From positions 12,012,001 through 12,076,000 of the forward strand of contig CM061109.1 of NCBI GenBank assembly GCA_030770545.1: a stretch of DNA of 64,000 bases. The letters are read 5' to 3'. Below the pieces are notes generated by a model that made no database searches, was not told where the DNA came from, and saw nothing but the letters and a program-made list of their open reading frames with translations. This document shows positions 26,401 through 38,744 of the stretch, piece after piece (the stretch's first letter is position 1; the number at the start of each line of letters is the position of its first letter). Source of the DNA: Macropodus opercularis (lineage: Eukaryota > Chordata > Actinopteri > Anabantiformes > Osphronemidae). The position numbers and the translations under genes are program-made.

Positions 26401-29400
26401 AAACTTGAAATCTAAATATGTATTATCATTATTTCATATAATATTCTTTTAATACTTTTTAAACTTTTTTTTACAACACAAACAACACAAATGTTGCAAA
26501 ACTACTAGAAGCGATTTTACCACTGAGAAACCTGCATTTACAACTGCAGCATAAGATCAGTCCACGTTTTGCCTTCTCTGTACTGAAGCTAGCATTAATT
26601 CATGGACTGTGTAGTTGTGTTTGTAGGCGGCGGGATGTGATGAGTCAGTGACAGCCCAACAAACAGGCATCAGTACAAAGTCTCCCTCCAAAATGTGATG
26701 GTCTGCAACTTAAAATAAACCACAACAATGCCCCAATTTCTGATAACTGTAGGAATCACTGCCCCGCGACAAGAACACGCATTAAATGTGACAGACGACA
26801 TTATTTCATTCTGCATACTCGTACCTCAAGGAGCAGAAATGAATCATCCTTGACTTCACAATGGCACAACACAGTGAAACAAGGCGTGCCTCAGCCGTCC
26901 AATGCAAATTACCACAATTTAGAGCGTTGTATTCAGCGGGAGACCATTGCTAAATGGTCAGATAAGCTAGTCACAGATATTAAAATAAATTATGTCTAAT
27001 TTGAATTTTAGTCACGCTACATTAACTAATAGAAAGTTATTAACATTTCAAAAGACGGAAAAAAAAGCTTTTGCCTGCAAAATTAACAGTGCCTGCGCTG
27101 ACCTGTAAGCCATGCAGTCTGATCACTGTAATGACAGCGTAATGGCATATTTACATTAAAATCTGGGCAGCTAATATGGGATTCAGAACGGGAGGCTCAG
27201 TCAAGGATTATTTAGTCTGGCCTGTTGGCCTCTCGCTGAATGTTTCTTTCTTAACTTCAATACAAAGCAGAAAGTTCTCATTTCATGACTATTTATGTAG
27301 TTGGTCTCTGTGGCTTGCTTTCTCTCTCACCAGCCTAATGTTCTCTTTAGTTTCAACCTTTTAGCTTTCATCGCCTCTCTCCCCTCCCCCCCCCTTGGTC
27401 TTTAAAGGCAATTATCATTTCACTTCAGAAATGTCAGAATCCTGCACTTCACTTGTATCTTGAGGAGCCTTGTTCGGATGAATGGGATTCGTCTCCACCG
27501 ACAGAGAGTCTAACTCTTCCCCCACCAACCCCCGAACCTTCTGATATTGAAACAAGGGAATTTCTTTGCGTTTTAAATATTCCTAATTCATTTTTCTGCA
27601 CTTTGATATTCGCCAAGAAACCGCTGGGTTATTTCACGATATAGGATGAGAGCACAGGAGCGATAGGATCACTATGGTTAGCAGGTCTTTTGGTTTAAGG
27701 TTTAATCGGTGTGAGAGCAGTAATGGAACGAACTGTCTTTGTAGCGTTGACAAAGTTTTGCTTTGGTTTTAACCAAGTGCTGAGTGAATGGCTGAATTTA
27801 ACTTCACGAGGGAAACATCCAACACACCTTTACTGCAACAACATTAATTAATGATTTTAACATCATGTACTATGTATTATAGTATAGAATTCAATGTGTA
27901 TTAAAGAGCATGTTGAAGTATGCGGTACATACGTATTTAAAAGTGTGTTGTCCTAATTTCACCTTAGCAACAAATCTATTATTGCTGCATCCACTCCGCA
28001 TGATGCTGGCTGGGAATGTTAGAATCCGCCATCCTGCAGGTGGGAGGAAGCAATATGTATTTAAAAATGCTAAATGACATCTAATGTTTAACGTTGCTGC
28101 TTGTTTCCCAGACCCAGGGTGGACCTGACCATCTGCTCTCCTGGTCAGATGGAGTTATGCTTTTGGCAGCGCTCACAGCTCTTCCATTGGCCTCCATCTC
28201 AAAGGACACTGAGTATTATCAGATTTCTGTTCCCTAGGAAAACTCAGACGGTGGCACTGTAAGAATAACAATATGCTTGGAGAAGCAAGGGGGTGGTGGA
28301 TAAAATGAGTAAAACGGAGGGAGTGGGAGAACAATAACAACAAGTTGTCTTGCTAGCAGCCAGATACTGTCACATTACAGATGGAATCACTTCAGAAACT
28401 CTGAGAATTAATATCCTAATGAAGCTTCGAGTGGCCATTAGGTGTGTGTAATGTGGCTCCAGGGGGCTAGGATAGATGTCCAGCAGCTTTAGGCCCTTAT
28501 TTGCGCGCAGTCACCTCAGCAGTGGCTTTTATTAGGGTAACATTAGAGGAAAAAGGAGGATGCCACAGAAAGATAGCGGTTTATTACTCTGGTTCCCAGG
28601 GAGCCGTGCTCTACCTGTCACAGGCACACAAACCATGCTGTTTTAGTTCATTTTAAAGCTAAATATCTCTCATACAAATGCTGCTGTCTAAGGAACAACA
28701 TTTGGGCTATTATCACCAAAGTGTTCCAGCATGACTTATCCTGTGTAATGTTCCAGTGTGTGGAAGGATCTGTGTGGAATATAAATTTCATTCACGTTAA
28801 TATACTTCATTTCTATCTTTTTTTACCGCCACTCTCCGTCTCCCCCTTTCTCTGTCTCACTTTTTTCTTTTGACAGGACTATTGCATGCCTCTGGTTTTT
28901 ATCTCCTTACATTTTCAGGGAATGAATTGCTCTCCACTGTCACTGGGCTCTGGCCAAGAATTCATTTTTAGTGGGTCAAATGTTTCAGAATGTCATCTTT
29001 GACAGGAACCAACCAGCACGATGAATACAAGGTAAGACACGGCCTGCTGATTCTTTTTTTTCTCTTTTTGTGTACGCGTATCGCTGCATACACTTGAAGC
29101 AGGGTAACTGGGCCGTACACAAAGCAAAGGCACAAAGTGTCCATGTAGAAATCAATATTGAATTAAAACACTCCCCATTCATGAATAAAAAAATACTAAA
29201 GTGAAAAATGGTAAGGGGGCTGTTGAAGCTGCAGGACTCTGCAGTCAGCTAATGAAGGTTATGTTGCATGGCAGAATTCAGTAATTGCAATGCACAAGTG
29301 AGGTATTAGACAGGATGTAGCTAATGGAAAACAATCACATTTAACATGGCTCCTTGGTTCTAGCTGTTCAATAAGTGAGCAGCAGGCTGGTTCGCAGCAA

Positions 29401-31806
29401 ACAGGAGGCAGGGAGGGGGTTCGCACGGCACAGGGTTTTAATGTGATCGGACTATAACAGACAATCTATTTACAGTGTACTCTGGGGAGCTAATAAACAA
29501 ATGTTGAGTAATTTCAGCCAGCAGTAATTACCCTTGCAGCTGACAAGGAGACTGTGATACTCTCTCCTTCACCTTCGGCTCGGTCCAGGAGGTGCGGGCC
29601 CTTCAGAGTGGTCCTCCTCTGCTCGTATAGACGTGGCGGCTGGCCAGCAGTTAAATTCACAGGATCGTTTACAGTCCGCGTTTCACTCCGAGCACCAGGG
29701 TGTCAGATTCCACGCCACTGTTGTGCCACGATAATGATAACCAGGCACAAATGAATATGATAAAAGCGGAGCAGTGAATGTACAGATTCACAACATGTGC
29801 AACGTTTTACATGGACGTGTTAAATATAATCATATTAAAGTGAAATTCAAGCACTAGGTTACCAGCCTGAGTGGCAATTAACATTTGTACACGATTTCAT
29901 GCCATATGCTGCAGCACTCTAACCCCATTTATAAGTCAACGAAGGAAGAGAGCAAATATTAAGTTTAGGAAGCAAACAAATTGCTTTGCAGGTTAGACGG
30001 GCAAGAAGGCCAGTGGCATCTTTATCCAGGAAGCTCAGGCTTGATCCTTCAGTTACTGTGAAATAGATTTTTATGCAAATACGCCTCGATCGATTGCTGC
30101 CTCCTCCTTTCTTTGACTGAGCCAAATGAAGAAAACCCACATCATTTCACAGATTTAATCATTACGGAATAATTATGAATGTTTACATCAGTGCAGAGGA
30201 GGAGATCTGTTGAATACATCTACACAACTGTCAGCAGTACATGACTATATTATTATAGTTTGACACTACTGTCACACAGATTAAACGATGGTAGCTGCTC
30301 AGCTATAATGTGCTCACAGGCTGTCGTGTTGTAAGGAGCATGTGACAAAGAGCAATATTTTCTGTTCATGCCCAAAGTGCATTAGCCTCAGTCGCCTCTG
30401 TCTTTGTGACCAGTATGGCACAAACAACGCCACATTTCAGATTCCCGTGTTCTCTCTAGAATAACAAGGAGGGAGTGGGGCTGTGACGCGAGGGGTCTAG
30501 TCTGAGGGGCTGACAGACGGATTGTGAGCCAGCCTGTCCCTTATCCTCAGACAGGCAGATGTCCCCTCTCCCTGCGTGGCCGGCTGCTGACCAGGGGAGT
30601 GCCAGGCGGCTGCTGAAATGAAGAAACTTGAGAGCTCCTCAGGGGGTGAGCTGGTCATTTGATGTCCAGCACAAGGGCAGGGTGTGATGCTGAATGAGCT
30701 GAGGGAGAGAGGCAGCCGCTGCAGTCTGTTACAAAGGCCCAGCCTGACGGGCAGGGAAGGAGGAAAAAATACCGAGCACAGACAGGCCATTACTATTTTT
30801 CATCTGTTTTGTCAGACAGGAAAAGGTTGTGAAGCCCGTGTAAGAATTCGGTGTGAGACAAATCGTTAGAATTTCTTCACAAAATTCCCCAAACCAATGA
30901 AGTTATATCTATTCAATTATTACGGCTATTTTGCAAAATGGTGCCATCATCAGCCGATTTACGACCGAAAACCTCACCATGATACTGCAACTCACTGGAC
31001 AATGGGGGAGTGATACTGACACAATCTACAACAAAATCCCATTGAATATGTGAAGTACAGTCACAATGGCGCTATGACATCTTTCTTACCTGGCCAGGGT
31101 TCAGTCTTGCCGGCAGTGGAGAGCCCTTTGAAGGCTACAGAGAGACTGAGATGAGAGGGAGCCCTGCCTGCAGAGGGATCAACTATGCTGAAGTGCCAGC
31201 ACCACGGTGCTGTAATTAATCGCCAGTGATGGCAGCCTCGGTCCTGCAGACCTGCTCAACTTTTCCCTCACGACAAAACCCGCGGTCAGGTGACGTTCGG
31301 CAACATTCGCTGCTCGTACTGTTTCCATTTTGTAAAAGGGGGTGGTAGTGTGTGTGTGTGTGTCTTTGAGTGGGTGTGGCGTCCCCGTGTGTGTCTGTAG
31401 ATATAGGACTACTGTGGGGGCTCAGACGGTGCATAAGTCATGGCTACGTACCTTTCATCTTGGAGAAGATTTGGAGAGGTTTCAGACCACAGAGACTTCT
31501 TAATTCTCACTAATTCATTTGCGTTCCAGATTCACTGGGCCTGGGATAACCTGAGAATGATAATGAACTCGCAAGGGGAGTGCTCGGTCCCCTGCCTTTG
31601 AATGTGCTCAGAATAGATTCACATAATCTTTCCTTGTGAATCTGTCTAGAGGAGAAGGCTCCTGTTAAGAGTGATTGCTTGTCGTGAAACGTCCTCAAAG
31701 TTTCGTGGGGGGTTCAATTATTTTTGTATGGACATAACATTAACGTGGCGATTTTATTTCAAACACAAAAATGCAATATGGATGTTACTGTAGAAAAATA
31801 GATTTG
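23426..31806. other. intergenic DNA, no gene seen
   Basis: No coding or RNA gene could be supported. It contains a 16-bp perfect palindrome at 25107-25122, three ATGCAAAT octamers (about 24223, 26903, 30073), a C-run near 27385, and two less AT-rich repeat-free patches at about 28400-28560 and 30480-30790 that resemble candidate enhancers. Apparent open frames at 25527-26034 and 30497-30790 have no recognisable domain, and I treat them as chance. Confidence 0.55.
25107..25122. repeat. 16-bp perfect palindrome
   Basis: ACATTAATATTAATGT is its own reverse complement. It contains two inverted ATTAAT homeodomain-like cores. No associated gene. Confidence 0.8.
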
Positions 31807-31842
31807 TTTTGACACAGTATGATTCTGTGTCAAAATCATACT
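31807..31842. repeat. double interlocked inverted repeat (pseudoknot topology)
   Basis: Stem 1 is an 11-bp perfect inverted repeat, TTTTGACACAG (31807-31817) with CTGTGTCAAAA (31825-31835), around a 7-nt loop TATGATT. Stem 2 pairs that loop with downstream DNA: AGTATGATT (31816-31824) with AATCATACT (31834-31842), 9 bp perfect. The two share a few bases at their borders, which is the arrangement of an H-type pseudoknot. It could be an RNA structure, a protein-binding site, or the scar of a template-switch mutation. Confidence 0.75.
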
Positions 31843-34800
31843 TTATAATGAATATTTATTCGCAAGCTGCATGAATCCACAATCAATAAATTCTACCCAC
31901 CAGCTTATATAAAAAATGTTTTTTTTCTCCTTGTAAATCAAACTTCATCCAAACAATATATTATCATTACAAATGAGGAAGAGGAAAATTTACATTTATG
32001 GATTGAAATGTCATATTTTCAAAATAATATACTAGCAAACAGGCTGAAATGTTTACATCCTAAAGGCAAGCAAAACATTTTCCCATTATTTCATTTCTCT
32101 CTGTGGCATTCAGCACCGACATACATTTACAGTCAGCCTTCGATTAAAAGTTGAAGAAAACATCCTTCATAAAAAAGAAATATTCTTGCCAGTCCAGTGT
32201 TGACATTCACAAAGAAACTGTGTTTGTCCTAAGCCGTCAGATCATAACTGAAATTTGGAATGAAAGAATTTTCCATATGTTTCTTTAGAGCGGGCTGACA
32301 ATAAATAGAGAGATTTTCTAGAGATTTATAGTTCTGTGGAGTTCTAAAGGAGAGATTGCAAACTCTTGTGAGAAAGGGGAGGGGAAGCTGCCTCACTCCA
32401 GGGCTGGTCTCATCTTTGGTCAAACAGAAGTGAGCTTAATTTGTGGGCCTGCCTGGGGAATTTCAAAGGAAAAAAGCTTTGAGTGACGCCGAGCTTGAGC
32501 TCCCTGATGTTAGTGAGATGAATGAAAGCAGGGGCTATAGGCTACAGGCCTTCTCACACTCCCACATTAACACAAGGCTTTCAAGTTTTCATCAGGATAA
32601 TTGTGTAGACGGCGCTGATTAAGACCAAGACTTATTTGTGTGATCGTTTGCTATACATTTCATACAAGAATGAAATCAATCATTTTAAACTCACTATATG
32701 TCTGTAGCAAAATAGTGAAATGACAACCTGGGATTCGCACTAGACGCAGTGTACAAGCATTTAAGAATTAACTGTGAGGCAGTTGTGTATTTATTTTTAG
32801 ATTCTTGTATGGGACGTGTTACTTACTGTGTTTTTAATTATCTAATTTAAAGAAAGAGTTAGTTGCCGATAAATACAAATCCATACTATAAATTATAATG
32901 CATCATAAACTATTAAGTCCAGGGGGCCTATGCCTGCCTGTTTCTGTAAATACGCTATTTAAGCGAGAATGTGACAACACTCACTATTTACTCCCATTTT
33001 TAAGCTATGATATCAAGTGGACAAAATGAAGGATACTTGTGTCCTGGTACAGTAGGTTCCAGTTGGAGAAAATACAAGAATTCATTCCCACCCTCTCAGT
33101 GTTTTTCAACAGAAGACTTACTGTGCTATTGTATGGAACAGACTGGCCTTGATGGAATGACCTAACATTTTGACAGGACAAAATATAAAGCTGCTCTTTA
33201 TTCTGTGGACAATTCACTAGATGCAGGCATGGGAATGGCTTTAATCAATAGAAATGTGGGCGCATTGTGTGATTTATTCCCGGCTTTGCTTTATGTACAT
33301 AGAAATCTCGGACGTTGCAAAGAGTGCAAGCGATAATAGGACTTAGTCGAGTTTCCCTAGAAAGCCTGTGTTGAGAAGGCTGTTGCTGCGAGTATTTACA
33401 AATGCTGATCAGCCTCCGAAGCTTCGTAACGAGACAGATGATTACTGTAGGTATGGCAAACGAGCCTCGTCGCCAGCTGAAAGGAACGCCCCAGTGCCTG
33501 ATGACAGACAAGTCTATCTGTATCAAGATAAGACGCTGACAGGTGTGTATCAATCAAAAAGGAGCGATTGTGGAGTATAAAGAAAGGCGTGTGTAATATC
33601 ATTAACTCCAGATATGGCTTTCTTCACATCTGGCAGGCAGCCATGCACATAAAGAGGGGGAGGCGAGCGGGAGGAGAGAGGTACTGTAAGTAAAAAAAAA
33701 AAAAAAAAGAGAAACACTCGGGGCAATCATTCCTGCCAGTGTGCGGGCAGCTGCAGTGTTTTTCTGTAATTTCAATATGTTTCTCTGCACCTCAAGCTCG
33801 GGCACAATAACAGCTTACAGATTGCTTATGTCATCAAATTCTGACAAACCTCTCAATTGGTTTTGACCTTCGTCTTAAGCCATCTGCTTTCTACTACTTC
33901 TTCTCCTCCTGTTCTCCCCCTAAGCCTGTCTATTTCCCCCACGACAGTAATTGTGTACTTTAAATAGACGATGTGACGTTTAAAAGCTATTACACTGGAC
34001 AACACTGGTTTATAGCTTGACTCATTTGCCATATTTAAAACTGCTGGTCACTCAGGGGGGAGAGAAAACAATCCATGAGCACAATATTGACAAAGCTGTT
34101 AACGTACAGTTGCCCATTTACACATCCATCAGCTGCAGAGCAACATTAGGATTCATTTTAAGCTGTACTTTGGCGACAGGTGAATGTTAATTCAATATTC
34201 ACCCTCTGGTTTTCACCAGCTGGTTGCTCACGTTGCTGTTCGGTGTTTGTGGAGATTATGCGCTGCACGCTGCCAAAAAGTACACAATCAAGGCAGAGAC
34301 AGCGAATAAAGATGCATTTTTGGAAACAAAATACTAAGCTGAGAGAGAATAAATATCTGTCTCCTGCATTCAGGTCACTATGGATGACAACTTGTAGATC
34401 TTCAAAGCTATAGATTATACAGCTTCAATAAGATTTCTATGAGAACTATTTAAATTAAGGGCTCGTCAGCCTCTGTCCCTCTGCTGCATTATATTATTGG
34501 TGTATATTTATGTCAGTTCTAGTGTTATTCTGTTGAGGAAATAACATCTACTCTCCTGCAGATCCTCCTCTTTAATAGCCCACTGACAATGTGGCATTAA
34601 GAACTATCTTGTTCCATGAGCTTGTGATCAGAGTAAACAATGCACTGCATTGAATATCATCGCTCTGCAGTTTGACATTTCCTACTGATTTTCATATCTT
34701 TGCCTGAAATGACAGTCTATGTAACATGTGGAGGCCTTAAAAATGGCAGGGCTGATGTGAAATCAATTTGCATTTCCCTGGTGCCTGAATAACATGGCCC

Positions 34801-35400
34801 TGTCAGAGGACCCTGCAGATCTGCTGGAGATAATGACGTTATAGAGGGCGACTCGCACGGTGGAAAAGATGAAATTGAAAGAGTGACGTTCCGTGTTTCC
34901 CATGATTGCCTTGACTGGAGGATGTGTGGCGTTTGGACATGTACTCCTCTGTCTTTGCTCCCCATTAGCTCCACTTGTTCCCCACCAGGGGTTAAGACGG
35001 ACTAAAGAGATCCAAGCGGTCAAAGCTTGCCTGCGTCAGATACAGAATGAACCAAGGAATGGAAAACCTGAAATAAAGCTTATTAACAATGATGTGTTTA
35101 AACATATAGTGGCCCAGAGAACAGACAAGCTCCAAATGTTACAAGTAATTAGAGATCTCAAAATAATATTTAGTCTACTAAGGATAGAAACAAAGATGTG
35201 GTATATTTGCAGATATTCAGGTCTGCTCACGATTGCAAGTCTTAAGGACGCACTCAGACATAGTGGTTTATGAATCTGAACTGAACACGTGATCGTGGTC
35301 ACAGAGAGACTTTTCCACTTCCTGAATGACTGTTGTATATTTTGCAAAGGTTGCACAGATCAGTCCAGTTACTCCAAGATGGCACATTCAGTGATCTTTG
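31843..35400. other. intergenic DNA, no gene seen
   Basis: No exon could be supported. It holds an A-run at 33692-33708 and a repeat-free patch at about 34760-34910. An open frame at 34893-35273 just upstream of the transposase remnant shows no transposase or other family motif, and I do not call it a gene. Confidence 0.55.
33692..33708. repeat. A-run (17 bp)
   Basis: A plain homopolymer run next to a purine-rich G/A patch. No retroposon body, such as a tRNA-like head or target-site duplication, was seen beside it. Confidence 0.85.
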
Positions 35401-35409
35401 GTGGTGGGT

Positions 35410-35700
35410 GACTGATGGTCTGGGGAGGTGGAATCATGTAGGTCTGCACCTTATGCTGGCTTTCTAATGGTGGACCTGATCTACGGACTGGCCTTCACTG
35501 GCCCTGACCTAAATCCAAATCAGCAACTATGGGACCTTATGTGTTCTGCATCTGACACAGTAAGTGCCACTATAGAATTTCCAGAAGCTCATTGGTGCCC
35601 TGGTCCAGCGCTAGGAGGAGATCCCCAAAGACACCTTCCGCTCATCAGGCGTCTGGATGTTGTCAGGTTTGCATACAAGAACTTACTGTAGGAGCCATGC
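35410..35700 (+). pseudogene. decayed Tc1/mariner-type transposase fragment
   Basis: Pieces of a DDE transposase of the Tc1/mariner superfamily are readable on the plus strand in several frames. LMVWGGGIM at about 35413 matches the family's VMVWGGI strand. GPDLNPNQQLWD at about 35500-35535 matches SPDLNPIEHLWD around the last catalytic acidic residue. ALVQR-stop-EEIPKDTF at about 35597-35640 matches ALVQRWEEIPQDTIRRL near the C terminus. The Trp codon has become TAG, a frameshift follows, and the segment between the first two motifs is far shorter than in an intact enzyme, so an internal deletion is likely. No terminal inverted repeats were found. It is dead and old; the superfamily call is firmer than any family assignment. 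Confidence 0.62.
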
Positions 35701-38700
35701 GTGTTTCTCTGTCACATTCTGCTCATTTCCTGTTACTGCTTTCATACTACAAGTACTATTATACGCTGTTATGTGTATATTATATTTAAGTAACTGTATC
35801 CCATCCAGTAGCCAAATATTTAGTAAAGATTCTAAACCAAACCACAGTTGAGAGATTTTTTAAATACATTTGCAGGGGAAAAAACATTGAACATCATGCT
35901 GCAGACATTCACATGCTAATTATATCCAGGGGTCACGGTTTGACTTGGTAATACTTTTTGTTCTTTGTTCCATACAGCCTATTATTTTTCTCTAATCAAG
36001 ATCAAATTGCTTTAAATGCCTGGGGATTCAGATGGTCATTACACATATCTAATGGTACAGTATATGATGGGTTTGCTGTAAAATGCTAAATGTGTAGTTT
36101 TCCATTATTCTACAATAAATACACACAAGTGGCCTGTTGGGTCTAATGTCCACTTCTAGCAAGCTGCCGTGTGCATTTGAACGCGAGAACACTGCGGTAC
36201 ACTGGGATGCCCAAGGTATAATAGGAAGACTGGATGATAATGAGAAATCTTGACTCTTACCAACCTTATGAAATATGTCTGCTACACTAATAATATACTT
36301 CAATTAATAAAAAAACATAAATTTGTTCAGTCCCCTAGACTGGAGATAACTAGAAGGCCCTACCTTGTGTCATGGGAACAAAACTTCAGGTTGTGTACAT
36401 GTAAGTGTGCGTGAAACAGACCGTCTGACAGTCTCTCTCAACTCACACACACACACACACCCACCCACACACGACAAGGAATTATACTTGTCTGTATGGT
36501 TTGTTAGCACTCAAGAGATAAAACTTTACATGTTGCTCCCAATTAGCACAGCAGTGACCGTGCATCATCTCCCGTGCTCGGCTTCCCTTCTGAAGAGGGG
36601 CTATTTATGTGAAGGCTCAAGAGAATGTGAGAATTGAGGCGAGAGAGAGGAGATATGGACTGTGGGAGATAGAGTGTCTGCTCGCGTGCGCGTGTTATGA
36701 GGGAACGAAGGTGAGAGAGAGGGAGTGAAAGGAGGAGATAGAGAGAAAAGGAGAATTGAAATGGCTTAAGCATCCATTTTGAGTGGGGAGACAGGTCCTA
36801 TTAACATTTAACAGCATTTGTGCAACTTGGTGCTGAGGTTATGATGCAAATGAGGAGGAATTAAAACTGGCCAGAGGTTTGTCATTGATGGATTGCAGTC
36901 TGGCAGTGCTCACACTTCCTAGTGTCCATCAGAAGCGATTACTGTGTAATTAAACCTTATTTCTGGACTCTCTAGTGCATAATTACTTTGTGAATGTAAC
37001 CATCATCTAAAAGCTACAAAAATGCTTTACCATTTAGTCTAGCAGTCAGTTCCACGGGCTTGTGTCAGATATAGCCATCAGACATAGCAAAAGAACTGTC
37101 ACTTTTAATAAGAGGCAAAAAATTAAATGAAACAGTATGCTTATTACAGAAAAATTAGGCTTTCAAGAGTCTTTTCTGTTATTTGCATAATTTATCCCCC
37201 ACCCCAGCCCCCACACATACACACACACCGCAAGCTTTAGGCAATTTCCCTCACATTTAAATAGATTGCACATTTAAGGCTACTTAAGGAAAATTATCAC
37301 TTTGCATATTTTAATTGTTATGAAGGAAGTGATTTGAGAGAGGTCCGTGGCTCATCCTCTTGAGCCATGTGGTTGCGGAGCTGTCTGATTCGGCTGCTCA
37401 GCGCTGCAGCGCCACAGATAACCTCCGAGTTCACGCACATCCACTCCAGTTTCATCAGAATGCAAATGAAGCACAGAACACTGGGACAAGTGGATCTTTG
37501 ATATTTACAAAATAGCCACTAATAACTTGAGTATAATTTGTTTGACTCAACTTCATTTTGCTGTTATCAGTCCTGATTGTTTTTCATTCTTCTGGTCAAA
37601 TGGTTCTCGTTTAAATATTCAGTGTAAATGCTGGATATCTGTCTAGCGCGCTCCCCTCAACAGTCACGCTGATGAAACACAACGGTGACACTGTGAAATG
37701 CTTAACATAAAACATCCAACAGCCAACAAACACAATCACACTAAAGATGCAACTTGGTAAAAAACAAGGCTTCACGGGTCAACTGTAGGAACTCTGTTAA
37801 ACAAGAACCACAGATAAGACTCACAGGTGCTGGCACCATGGAAATGGACTCAGTTGTCATTAAATATACACATTCCACTAAAACATCTGAATTTATCATG
37901 GGTGTTTTGAAATTGATTGATAACAGATTATACAGGATTATTTGTGCATGCATCAGCATGTCCTAACAAAGACGAAGGAATGAAAATATTAAGGTGACAG
38001 CTGCATAGGAGGAGTAAACGTTCAAGTGTCTTTTGTTAAATTGTTTCTTTATAACTTCAACGTTTTCATTTCAGTCAGAGATGAATTTCTATAATTAATT
38101 TGACTGAATTTGTCCTCTTTTTGTCAGTCCACCATACTCATCCGTCCAGTTCTTCATGGGGGCCTGTAGTGTTTTAAATGTTCTTTTTCTCACCTTGAAA
38201 AGCCTTAGATACTAGAGTAAGAGTATTCAGACACTGACAACCACCCATAATATGTAATTACATTTTTTCACTCCCCTAGATTTTGTAACATGCTTAATTT
38301 TACTCATCAAGTCTTTCTTCAGATTTCCCAGAAATGAAAGTTTTATTTTATGTTTAGAATCATAAAAGAATACAATTACAATGATAAACTGCCCCCTCTA
38401 CGTCTGTCACATACTTCATTCACAGGATCCAGAATCAGAAGAGTTGGACTTAGACACAGTTGTGCATTCTCCACTAAAAGACAGTCAGTGGGGTATGTAA
38501 AAATTATTCTAGATCATGAGCTGCAGTATCGTGCCAGGAGAGGCCTTGAAAGCAGCAATATCAGTTATCTTCACTATATTTCCATCAGCCACCAGTTAAA
38601 TTATGACGTTATAATTTACATGTAAGCTGTAATACACTGTTACTGTTTGGAATTGAAGTAGCACAGGCTTAAATTTCTTACATTGATGATAATTTAATCA

Positions 38701-38715
38701 AAAGTACAAAATGCA
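35701..38715. other. intergenic DNA up to the fign 3' end
   Basis: No gene could be supported. It contains a CA-type repeat at about 36443-36475, a purine-rich GAGA patch at about 36635-36755, two octamer sites (about 36845 and 37457), and the 12-bp palindrome GCGCTGCAGCGC near 37402. The block at about 36560-37480 is the most complex and least repetitive part and might be regulatory. Confidence 0.5.
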
Positions 38716-38738
38716 TTCAGGAAAAAAAAGAAAACATC

Positions 38739-38744
38739 TTTATT
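38739..38744 (-). terminator. fign: candidate fign polyadenylation signal (AATAAA)
   Basis: Canonical AATAAA on the minus strand followed within about 10-25 nt by TTTTCTTTTTTTTCC, a typical U-rich downstream element. It is 4.25 kb past the stop codon. The alternative signal at about 40547-40556 may be used as well or instead. Confidence 0.5.

Noticed and set aside
34893..35273. 126-residue frame upstream of the transposase relic
   Set aside because: No transposase motif or other family signature; it cannot be joined to the relic in frame.
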